From: Globodera rostochiensis
Lineage: Eukaryota > Nematoda > Chromadorea > Rhabditida > Heteroderidae
DNA: 64,000 nucleotides
Assembly: GCA_018350325.1 (NCBI GenBank)
Contig: JAEVLN010000002.1
Span: 3,436,295-3,500,294, forward strand
Direction of reading: 5' to 3'
The translations under genes were made by a program, and so were the position numbers. Positions within the stretch are counted from its first letter, which is position 1. Each line of letters opens with the position of its first letter. Positions 1-10,626 of this stretch are shown here, piece by piece. The notes beneath the pieces were generated by a model. It searched no databases, was not told where the DNA came from, and saw only the letters and a program-made list of their open reading frames with translations.

Positions 1-3000
1 TCCACGAAATGCTAAAGAAAATTTCAGATTGTAATGGTTGTATGCCAACGGTAAATTATAACCATAACATGAGCGCAGCGCCGACTGTCTCAGCAAGTCA
101 TTCGTCGGAAGATTCTTCGCGACATGCGCTCCTTTCACCCTCCTCGACGTCATCGTCCACCACGACTTCGCCGTCCTCTTGCAATCTCATGGTCACCAAG
201 CAGATCAATCTCGACAACAATAAATGCGGCCATTTGTCCGCCTCCTCGTTGTCATTGCTGCCGAGTGCCGCCTCTTCTTCCTCGTCATCCATTCTTCATC
301 CCATCAAATCTGGCGACACCGCCGGATATTATATGAAAACCGTGCCGATGGAGGGAGGCGGCACCGCCGCTTTCCTAACCCCCCCGCTTCCAACGACAAT
401 TGATCAGCAACAACAACACATCCAACCCGGGTTGACTAACTCGTTCTCAACTTCGGCACAGCATTCGTCGCAGTGGGCCGTTTATCCACCCACTGACCAA
501 TCCATTCTCAAACACCAGCAGCTGCAACTTTTGGTACTTTCATGTTTTACTCATTTGCCATTTTTACCAAATTTCCCTTTCCCACTTTCCATGGCTCCGT
601 ACACCCCACCCTGATCATTACCGTTTTAAGTGCCTTATTTACTCCAGAAAAAGAGTGGTGGCAATATGCTCGGCAGAACGGCAGCCGTTGGGATGCTTTC
701 TTCACTACGAACGCCGCAAAAATTCAGCACAACATCGTCGCAGCAAGATCAACTGAACCAAAGCAATAACCACGGCACTTTCGCGTCAACGATGCCGTCG
801 TCTTCGTCACCCGTAGGGCCGAATCAACAACAGCAACACACCAGTCCACGACCGAGCATTTTGCGTATGCGCAATTCGATTTTATACAAATAGACGGAAA
901 GAATAAAAAAGGGCTAACATTTATCGATATCAAGCCCGTGTTGATCAGGAGAGAAGGAGGGGAGACATTGGAAAAAGGGAAAAAAAAGGAAAATTTTCGA
1001 AAATCCCATCCTCGAAAAACTAGTTTATTACGGATGTGTAACCTTTTCAAACTCAAAAAAAAATATATTTTCTTAACTTGGCTATTTTTCTGATTTTAAG
1101 AAACAAAAGAGATGAGGTTGAGAAACAATTTATGCTTTGCTTATCAAAAGGTGGCAATGCGTCGGTGGTGCGTCGTATCGCTGTCGATCGCGACCGTCCC
1201 GCCTCTGTGTCCGGCGCGTCCGTAGTCGACAGTGCCGGCACTGGAACAAACGATCGGCTGACGAACTTCGCGAGTCGGGGGGACGGAGAAATAGGGGAGG
1301 AATCGCCACGAAAGCGTCTCAGAAAGCAGCATTTTGACAACAGTCAGCTGATCGGCGACAAGTTAATGGTCAGTGAGATTTTGCGTACTAAAAATTGCCG
1401 TGATTTTGTGGAAGGTCAAAGAAAAATGGATAGATTTCTATTCTGTTTGGTTACATGTTGAAAAATTCTCCAAACTTTGAAAAATTAGATGGAGGTGAGG
1501 CCGAACGATCGCTTTGCACAGTCGGCATCGGCAGGACCTTCACTGACGGGCTGCTGGAGGAATTCTATCGGTTGTGCATCGGCAGAGAGCGCACATCAAC
1601 AGTAAAGAATTATTTTTCAAAAAGTTTTCAAATCTTTCCTTTTAAAAATCACGTATTTATTTTGCCCTTCACACATACACCACTCACACTTTTGGGGTTG
1701 ACTTGATGATTGGCTGGGTATTTGTCACCACTTCCCCATAAAACTTCAGAGATGCTCTTCCAATGGACCCATTGGCTACCGTCGGCGTTGTCCTCGGCGA
1801 TAAAAATGTCGTTGGCGGCGTGACTACCGAAGGGAAGCGCGAGCAGCAGCCAAAGAAGCGTGGCAGACCGAAAATGAACTGTCGAACTCAGCAGCTGCCG
1901 TTAGCATCAACAAACGCGGCGACGATGTCGGGAAGCAAAAATAACAGCAACAACATTGTTCAGCAATACAATTATACAGCGGAAGACAACGGGAAGCTCC
2001 GACAACGGCACGGAGAAGAACAGCAAAAGCATAAACTGGTGCTAGAGAACCACCTCACATACTTTGACAGTACAATGGCAATAACTTCCAAGTCGATTAT
2101 GATCGAAATGGACCCCATTCTCCAGGTACTTTTTCGACATTTTTGTTTATTTGGTTCTATTTTACGATTGCTTTTAGACCGGAATTGGACAGAAAAAGCG
2201 CAAATATCGAAAACAGATTCCGGAGATTGACCCGCTGACTGGAAAGAAAGTGCGTAAAAAAGGCAGTGGCCGAAAGTCGAGGAAGGAATTGGCTATGGGA
2301 GCGCCGTCCGTTCAAAAAGAGACCGCAAAAACAAATGCCGTCGGCGCATTTCACAATTTTGCGTTGGCTTCTACAGGACCTTCCGGCCCCATGGTCGAGA
2401 CAGCCGAAGAGCGTGACGTCATCCACACACTTTGCCGTTTTAAAAGTGATAAAGACAGCAGGGAGGGGATGGCAGAACAGGCAACGGTCGGTTCGAGCTA
2501 ATTAGCATTTTTTTGAAATTGAGTTTCTTATGTTCTGTCTGACTTGTTTGGTCTTAGCGCTCCGTCCATAACAAACCCGACGAAGAAGAACATTCTCAAA
2601 TGCCCTCGTGTTCGTACGGCACTCCAAAAGTTGGCCGGCAACAGCTGCTGCCGTTGCTCGCCGATCTCAATGAACTGAACATTTTGCGTCCGTTGCTGAG
2701 GCGTTGCGAACGGGGGATGAACAGCACGGACAATAGCCATTTGGGGGAGTCCTACGAAGAGGTTTTTGTGGATTTGATTAGAATGGACCGTTGTGGATTT
2801 GATTAGAATGGACCGGGTTCGAGAGGGTTTTTGATTCTTTAATTCGTGTCCGAACATTTGCGGGCGGGACCGGGTCAATAACTTGCTTCAATCTTAACTC
2901 ATTCAAAAGCTTGATGAGAAATGATATTATTAAGCTAAATCTTTGCGAATGGACAAGTCTCAAAAAACTTGAAAAATTTTATGGTTTTTTATGCGTTTCA

Positions 3001-5640
3001 GATCTTTAATTTCCTGCGTTCATCCAATCATTTAACGGCGGAATGTTCTGATGGCCCCAAAAATCGCTACGACGGCGGACCTTCGGAACTGATGATACCA
3101 AAACATTTGGACGAGCGGTGCGTTGATCGGTTAAGTGCCAATGCCGCATGTTCAATTTTCGACAGCTATGACGACGTTTGTGTTTTTCAAATTATATTTT
3201 TAATGAGTTTCAAACCATTTTAGTTCAAAAATGTCAAAAATTCGCTTCGATTGCTGCCGGTGGCCTGTGCCTACTTCGACGCGTCTCAACGACTCCTTTC
3301 TTTGCTTCGAAAAACGCTTTTCGGTGTGTCGCTTTATCACTTCTTGCAGGAGACGATGAACGAAGAAGAGACGGACCGTTGGTTTTATGGGGACGAAGTT
3401 GGGGGACGGTTTGGCATTGAAGCCGTCAATACGGAGGAGGATGATGAAGCCGAAGGAAAAAGGGAAGAGCGACTGAGCCGCGCCCTTTTTAAACGATTGG
3501 CCGCTGAATACGAAAAAAGCATTAGACGTCACTGGCAGCTGAACGGCACTGGCGACGGCAGACTGCCGCAGCAGTTCTTGCTTCAACTTGACGTGGGCCA
3601 AACGTTGGATTTGTTGTTGCATTGTGTTGAAAGGTCTGTTGCTTTGGGCAGGAACGGGTTTTATATGAATTTGAAACTTACGTCTGTTCAGGCCCGTAGC
3701 CAGTGGGGGGGGGCAAGGGGGCAGCTGCGCACCCCCCCCCCCCCCCCCCCAAATTTTTTTGAGAAAAAAAACTATAGGGGGGATCCTTTTGTTTACCAAG
3801 CATCGATTTTCTTAACAAATTCTATCAAAAAATTTTCCCGGCGGTGGGCACCGCCGGGTCAAAGATTCAAAATGTTCTCGGCGGCGCCTATCGGCACCGC
3901 CACCTCCCTCCTCTCCAGAAAAATTTAAAATCAAATAATAAAAAATTCCCTGCGTCTGTTACTTATTTTTTCTTTTTAAAGGAGTCAAAATTGTCGGCAT
4001 CGTTCCGTCAATTCTCTTCCGAGTTGCGCCATGTCATCTGCTCCTCTCGCCTTGGACTCTAGCGCTTGTGGAGTAATGACGCTGCCGGACGTGGGCCAGA
4101 GGTCAAAACGGAAAATTTTATGCAAAGGGCGAAAAGGACAAACAAAGCGAAGGCGAAAGGACGAGACGAGCAGAGAGGAAGACGAGGAGACGGAGGAGGG
4201 ACAGGACGAGAGGGCTGACTCTTTGGAACTACGGTCCAACAAAATTTTCTCATGGGACCTCTCCCTTAGTTTATTCATTTTATCTGTGAATTTGCATTTT
4301 CAGTCCGTCATTGCTGCTGAAAAGCATTGGGCGCTTTTGCGTGGAGTCTTTGACGGAAAGTGCGCTGTTGGATAGTGTCGCACTTTCGGTGGAGGAAAGA
4401 ACGGCCGATTCGAGAGTTGGGACTCCGTCTATCGCCAAAGCTTCGTTGTCCAAATTCCGTTTACAATGTCAGAACGTTGCCGATCTGACGTCTGTGAGAC
4501 GGAAACAGCACAACAATTCCAAAACGCACCAATTCGTTCTTCGTCCCTCGGGCCAAATGCTTGATGAACTTTTTAAAGTGATTTTTATCTTGTAGATTTT
4601 TTGTTTTAGTCTTTTATCTCTATTAGTAGATTTTTTATTGAATTTAATGTTATTACTTAAGTGTGTGCCAAAGTTGGACCAGTGTGAAATTGTAGCGGAA
4701 AGTGTCGAAGGCTTTTGTGTTAATGAAGAGCCGAAAGACTGTGAGGCGGCGGAAGCGTACGAACACAATGCATGTGTGGCGAGTCAACAACAACAGCCAA
4801 AGTTGAGGGCGGACGTGGAGGAAATGATGGCAAATTGTCAGTGGGGAAGTGCGGTGGCATTGGCACAGCTGCGACACAATCGTGCTGAAATGTAAGAACG
4901 GGAGATGAGAATGGTACTTAAAAGGAAGAACTGAATTTAGTTTGAACGACGCGTCACCTTCGAACAGTTCAATTGGAGACGGCGAGGGAAATTCGCTGCG
5001 ACTTTTCGACCGCACCCTCCGCTTTCAATTTCCTTTGAGTTCAACGGCGCGAGAGGAACAATCCGAGTTTCTCATGGTAAAACATTGGGAAAGGATGGAT
5101 GATTAATATCAAATACTTTTGTACTCCTTTCTCAACCCTCTTTCCTTTCAGTCCCGTTTGCGAGAGTTTCGCGAGATTCACATCACCACATTGGGATTGA
5201 GTCGTACTCGTGCCGAACTAGCGGGACAGTGTGCAGAATCTGTGCATGAAATTCTGGAGGAGATGAAGCAGCAGGAAAGTACGGGAGAGCAGCCGCCCGC
5301 TGGGGCAAAGACGGCAACGGCATTGAAAAGAACGGCGTCAATGGACACAGCGGCACTCTCTTCGCAATCGCCGTCTTCCTCTCCATCTCTGACGTCAAAA
5401 CCGAGTGGAATTCGTCCTCGGCTTTCAGGCAAAACGACAAAAACATTACCGAAACAACGGCAACAGAGAGTATTCAGCTTGGAAGAACAAGACGAGGCGA
5501 TGCCATCGGAGGCGGGGAGGGAAGCGCCTGTCGATTCACTCCCCCAGCCGCAACAGGGAAGGCAGTCGCCGACCAAACGGGCCGCCCATCGGAGGGCGCT
5601 CACTCAGATGAGCATCTCCTCATCCGCCCCAGATGGATGA
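1..5640 (+). CDS. Large nuclear-type protein, 5' end outside window; AT-hook-like and polybasic, function unknown
   Basis: I see 14 phase-consistent exons: 9-533 (open upstream), 648-864, 1151-1368, 1489-1601, 1750-2125, 2178-2486, 2558-2761, 3002-3175, 3224-3633, 3982-4233, 4304-4577, 4662-4891, 4941-5076, 5152-5640. From the first Met they sum to 1308 residues. The N-terminal part is Ser/Thr/Gln-rich low complexity. Visible motifs are SPRPSILR (exon 2), ESPRKRLRKQ (exon 3), an AT-hook-like KKRGRPK (exon 5), basic KKRKYRKQ, KGSGRKSRKE and KRRRKDE, and acidic runs. This looks like a chromatin or transcription protein. SPRPSILR followed by SPRK-R-RKQ recalls vertebrate SAP130 (Sin3 complex), but I could not match the SAP130 C-terminal domain, so this is only a hint. 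A likely polyadenylation signal aataaa lies near 5744. The exon structure is far surer than the identity. Confidence 0.7.
3634..3981 (+). repeat. Transposon-derived debris in intron 9 of the first gene
   Basis: This intron carries a 20-C run at 3729-3750 and, at 3780-3905, a segment matching in reverse the interior of the hAT-like element at 33.17-33.24 kb. The match includes the palindromic core GGCGGCGCCTATCGGCACCG at 3880-3899. It also begins with CAGGCCCGTAGCCAG (3691), which resembles a sequence near 32603. I see no coding signal. Confidence 0.55.
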
Positions 5641-7016
5641 TTTGCCGATCTCTCTTCCTCTCTCATCAGCCAAAGCTTTCTCTTTCCCTACCACTTCAAT
5701 TGTTCACTCCGCCCTTGATCCTTGACTTTTAAATTTTTAAACCCAATAAACGAACCAAAAAACATACTTTGTGCCCATCGGTTGGTCTTTTATTGTATCA
5801 TTATGTTCAACAACGGTTCTCGCTCGCTCGCCTCCGTCACCCCATTTTTGTGTACTTTTATAATCCTTAAAATCAGATTTTCGACAAACCCATTCATTAA
5901 TCTATCTGATTTGTCTGAATTTTACCTCCCAATTTCCTCTTTTCGAGTATCTCTTACACCTTCCCATTCTCCATGTCAATTAATTGCCCTAATCCGATGC
6001 ATTCTGATCAAAACAATTCATTGATATTATTTTTTTGTCTCTTTAAAAGCCCATAAGTTAAATTTGCCGATATTTTACCAAATGTCTTAATCGGTTTAAA
6101 ATGTGAACATCCAACAGCTTCCTACTCACCCTGAACAGCTCTATTCACCTTTTGGTTTTATACTTAAAGTAATCCGGAATCATCCCATAATAATCTTTTG
6201 AATGTCGTCGTCTATTCGCATCCGCCCCTCAATGTTATTTTGGCCACTCAACCCATCTCAATTTACCCGTTTCCGTTGTGTCCAACTCTTACACACCAGC
6301 CGTGACAAACAATAAATGAAATCACAAGAAGCTCTTCCTTTTGAAGGACTTTCGTCGTTGTGCGAACCCGCTTCTGGAAAACTCGGTAATGGTGCAGTTT
6401 GTCCTCCCTATTTTTGAAAAAAATTCCGGGGGGTTTTCGGGGTCGCTGATCACGATTCTGACATTTCGAACAACTTTAATGAATAAAAAAAACTTCCCCG
6501 GACCCGAACTCGGACAATCTCCAAAATTCAATTTTATCCTCAATATCATTTAAAAAGCATAAAATTACAACGAAAAAGCAAAAAATGATCGAACTCATGT
6601 TTTTTGAATGATTTTGAGGCTAAAATTGAATTTCTGAACTTGTTCGAATTTGAGTCCGGAGTTCGAGATTGGTCGAAATGAATGTTAGAATTGGATTCTC
6701 GCCTCCTAATACCCCTATAAACACCTTCTTATTGACTTCTGAAAATTTTTGTATTTTTCAAAAAATGAGGGGGGGGGGCAGGGGCTGCATTATTACCTAA
6801 AACTGTTTGAATGACCACACAAAATCATGGGAAATAGGCGAGGCGCAATTCACAAAACAACGCGCAAAATATAATAAATTTATAGAGGCAAAGAGATACG
6901 GACAGAATACAAAAAAAGGTGCCACAGACGCCCGATCGATGGCCAAGTTCAAACGAATTCACATGCAATAGTCCCGGATGGCCAATTACCCCCCCCCCCT
7001 CCTTTCGTCGCCCTTT
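5641..7016. other. Intergenic stretch with 3' UTR and one MITE
   Basis: It holds the 3' UTR of the upstream gene (aataaa near 5744) and AT-rich sequence without a convincing exon on either strand. A MITE lies at 6385-6797. Confidence 0.6.
6385..6797. mobile_element. MITE of the GGTAAT family (copy 1)
   Basis: Its termini are imperfect inverted repeats: GGTAATGGTGCAGTTTGTCC on the left and, read in reverse, GGTAATAATGCAGCCCCTGC on the right. The flanking octamers gaaaactc and taaaactg share six central bases, which fits a decayed 8-bp target duplication. It has no coding capacity. The interior (gtcgctgatcacgattctg) recurs in copy 2 at 11.6 kb. Confidence 0.7.
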
Positions 7017-8678
7017 TCAACCGTTCATCGCTTTTTTTTGCAAAAATTGTGCGCGGTCCGATGACAATTCGTTAAGCTGAGCGGCACCGGCAGCCACGGG
7101 GTACTCGCGGCTGACCACACACAAATACTCGGGCTGTCCGGACTCACTGGCGTGCAGAGAATGGCCGATGGGGACGAGCTGGTGCGGTGCGGGGGGAGGG
7201 AATGTAAAAAGCGAAAGTTTGAGTTTTGTTGGGGGAGTCATTGGATTCTGTAAAGTCGAAAGAACGCCCGTCCTTAAATTCAACCAACTTGTTCGAATTT
7301 CCATCCGTCGGACATTGCCGAAATGACATTAGTCAGCTCGTCCTCGTGGCATTGGAGCACGCGATAGACGTGTTTTGTCTGAAGAAGCAAAAGTTCGACT
7401 TTCCCCTTCCACCTCCAGCCAAAACCCCCGTCTTTTTGTTCTTCTCGCGTTCCGCAATTCGCTCATTACACAGACTGATCAGTTTGGGAAGGTTGTAAAA
7501 TTCGGCCTCTTCGCGAAGTCCTAAACGAATTTCACCCCTAAAGCATTCGGAAACCCGTGACAATGTTTGGACCAACAAGTTTTACGCTTTGAAACGAGAA
7601 AATGGTCACCAATTCCGTTACTTTTGGCGGAAGCGACCACAAAAAACGGTTGAAACCTTCTTCAGAGAGTCCGTGGTCGAGAACCATTTTTCCATGGCGC
7701 AAGTAATTCAGCACTGCCGAGAAATAGTCGGAGTCGCGATCGATTAAATATGAGCTGGATTCGTCCTGAATATATTATCATTTCTGCAATTTTTATCAAT
7801 TCCGTCAAGAAAATGGACAATTTCAAAAGGGGAATTTGATTTTTAAAATCAGAAACGCCGTGACTAACTAAAAATAGGGATATTCAAAAAACATTTCAGG
7901 AAGGAACAGCAAAAGTTACACTTTGGATGACCTTTTCGCTGGGCAATGAATGGTCTTCTTGGGAGAGGCGGGCGAGGAAAGAGCCGCTCTCACGGCACAG
8001 AGTTTGTCTGGTGGTCAGAAACATCTGAGCGATAATTTGTCCTTACCACGACAATAAATGCTTTTGTCTTTTCAATTATTCAAAACTTTCGGAGTTTCGA
8101 GCTCGGATTTTGTTTAGCGAACCTTCGGTACTTTTCCGTATGCGACTCCCAACCCATTTCAAAATTTTCAACAGGTTCAAAAACCCATTTAAATTCTCAG
8201 TTTTTGTTTTATATTCACAAATTCGTAATTATTTCATCAATCCGAACCCGGTCAAAATCCGATAAATTGAAGGCCATATTCGTTCAACCCAAACTACCTC
8301 TAAACATGCGTTTTAAATGTGGAGTGGGGGTCGCCCCTAACGAGGAAAGTACCAAATTTCAGATTATTCTAAAAATCCTCCACGCACCTTTCCTCCCACG
8401 TTCAGCTTAATCCACGACTTCGACCCTCCCCCAACGACGTTTGTGCCTGCCGTCGTCTGTTTTGTGCTGTTCGACATCGTCGTGGCCGCGGTGCGCGCGC
8501 TTACGCCTTCTCCCCCGTCGTCCGTTGCATCCAATCGATTGTCAACTCCATTCGTACCGTTACTATCCGCCGTCCCCCGACTTTCGTCGACCGTCGTCCA
8601 ATTGTATTGCGGAAGCTGACCATCGCCCACAATAACAGTGGCGGCTAAGGGCAATTCCATCGTCGCCGCTTCGTTCAT
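7017..8678 (-). CDS. KCTD2/5/17-type BTB protein, cullin-3 adaptor
   Basis: Six phase-consistent exons (8678-8388, 8024-7932, 7765-7657, 7520-7426, 7378-7289, 7178-7017) encode 279 residues. After a low-complexity N-terminus comes a T1/BTB domain ([51 protein letters not shown]). The family C-terminus follows: [35 protein letters not shown] and a final Gln-Lys-Lys stretch. The order and spacing match vertebrate KCTD2/5/17, whose members pentamerise and bring substrates (Gbeta-gamma for KCTD5) to CUL3 ubiquitin ligase. That role here is inferred from the family. Intron 4 is only 47 nt. Confidence 0.93.
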
Positions 8679-9647
8679 TTTACAATATTTTTCTTAAATA
8701 AAAATGCTTTAAATGGAAAGCATTGGGAAATGTTATGCACAATATGGCAACATAAATGAATTGCAGTGCAGGCAGCGGATGCCGGAAGTGCGTTTGTTTG
8801 TGCATAATTAGACTAACCAAATTGGGGGGGGGGGGTCTGAACACTTTGTCTCACAATGATTCTTAAGTTTGTTATAGCGCGTTAAACAAAAAAAATTTGT
8901 TGTCGCTTTACTTTTGGCAACCACTGTATTTGCAAACAAGCACACGGGAGGAGGGAAGAAAGGCCATGGATGGCCGGCCAAAGACTCCAAAAGTTTGCTT
9001 TGCCATGCAACCACCGCCCCCCCCCCCGGCTCCTTCTCCCCTCCGGTGCGAATCTCTTTCCGCCACTTGTTTTGGTGGTGGTCGGCCAGCGGGAACGGGA
9101 TTTAATGGAGGCATTTTAACGATCGACGCCCGCGTTGGGGGGGGGGAGGGGAGGGGGGACAAAAGAATAACAAATACCACAGAGAGAGAGAGGGGGAGAA
9201 GAGAGAGAGAGGGGAAGAGAGGGAGAGGGGGGGGGGAGGGGAAGGGGACAAAAGAAGTAAAAAATACCACAGAAAGAGAAGAGAAAGAGAGGGAGAGGGA
9301 GAGAAGAGAGAGAGGGGAAGAGAGGGGGGAGAGAGAGAGAACAGAGAGAGAGAAGAGGGAAAGAGAGGGGGGGGGGGGGACAAAAGAAATAAAACACAGA
9401 GAGGGGAGAGGGAAATGCGATGCCATTTACCCGACAAACCAATCTCGCATTTCCAAATATTAAAGTGCGATGGGAGGAAACAGAAAAGATTCTCGAATTT
9501 TAGGGACGATTAATTTTGTAACCGGATGTCGTGTTTCCGGACATTTTTTTGGGAGCCGGTTACATCCTCGATACGCTGCTTCTCAGAAAAGTTGTGGAAT
9601 ATATAGGCGCATATCCACGGAGCCCCCCCCCCCCCGAATTTGTAGCT
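8679..9647. repeat. Intergenic low-complexity DNA with GA microsatellite
   Basis: It contains G and C homopolymers and, at about 9140-9405, a purine-only stretch (gagagaga, gggagag, ggggggg) interrupted by short acaaaagaa motifs that repeat roughly every 100 bp. Open frames on both strands here are compositional. I see no gene. Confidence 0.8.
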
Positions 9648-10472
9648 GGGACGGAGTTGGGTCGGGACGGAGTTGGGTCGGGACGGAGTTGGGTCGGGAC
9701 GGAGTTGGGTCGGGACGGAGTTGGGTCGGGACGGAGTTGGGTCGGGACGGAGTTGGGTCGGGACGGAGTTGGGTCGGGACGGAGTTGGAGTCTGCAAAAA
9801 ACAGTTAGTAACTAAAAAAGAACTATTTTAATAATAATCGGGACGGAGTTGGGTCGGGACGGAGATGGGTCGGGACGGAGTTGGAGTCTGCAAAAAACAG
9901 TTAGTAACTAAAAAAGAACTATTTTAATAATAATCGGGACGGAGTTGGGTCGGGACGGAGATGGGTCGGGACGGAGATGGGTCGGGACGGAGTTGGGTCG
10001 GGACGGAGTTGGGTCGGGACGGAGTTGGGTCGGGACGGAGGTTGGGTCGGGACGGGATGGGGCGGGACGGAGTTGGGTCGGGACGGGAGTTGGTCGGGAC
10101 GGAATTGGGTCGGGACCGGAATGGGTTGGGACGAGGTTGGTCGGGACGGGGGTTGGGTGGGACGGAGTTGGGTCGGGACGGAGGTTAGGTCGCAAAAAAC
10201 AGTTAGTAACTAAAAAAGAACTATTTTAATAATAATCGGGACGGAGTTGGGTCGGGACGGAGATGGGTCGGGACGGAGATGGGTCGGGACGGAGATGGGT
10301 CGGGACGGAGATGGGTCGGGACGGAGTTGGGTCGGGACGGAGTGGGTCGGGACGGAGTTGGGTCGGGACGGAGTTGGGTCGGGACGGAGTTGGGTCGGGA
10401 CGGAGTTGGGTCGGGACGGAGTTGGGTCGGGACGGAGTTGGGTCGGGACGGAGTTGGGTCGGGACGGAGTTG
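9648..10472. repeat. 16-bp minisatellite in four blocks with a shared spacer
   Basis: The unit is GGGTCGGGACGGAGTT (16 bp). Blocks lie at 9648-9789, 9839-9885, 9935-10190 and 10236-10472. They are separated by near-identical spacers of about 50 bp containing cagttagtaactaaaaaaga and ttttaataataatc. Variant units with GGAGAT in place of GGAGTT cluster at the starts of blocks 2 to 4. The array sits just 3' of the STARD7-like gene. Confidence 0.95.
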
Positions 10473-10626
10473 ACCCGTTTCGTGAATTTGAAGGGACGCG
10501 CGAGTCGCATAAATTAACCCCCAAATGACCCAAAGAAAATATTGCCAACGAATAATCAGCGTTTTATTGCGCACTAAGGCAAATAATAAAAATTCAAAAA
10601 TCGAAAGCGAACAATTTCAAATCCAT

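Noticed and set aside
9140..9440. Ser/Leu/Pro-rich and Arg/Glu-rich proteins over the GA microsatellite
   Set aside because: Pure composition effect of the purine tract; frames exist on both strands.
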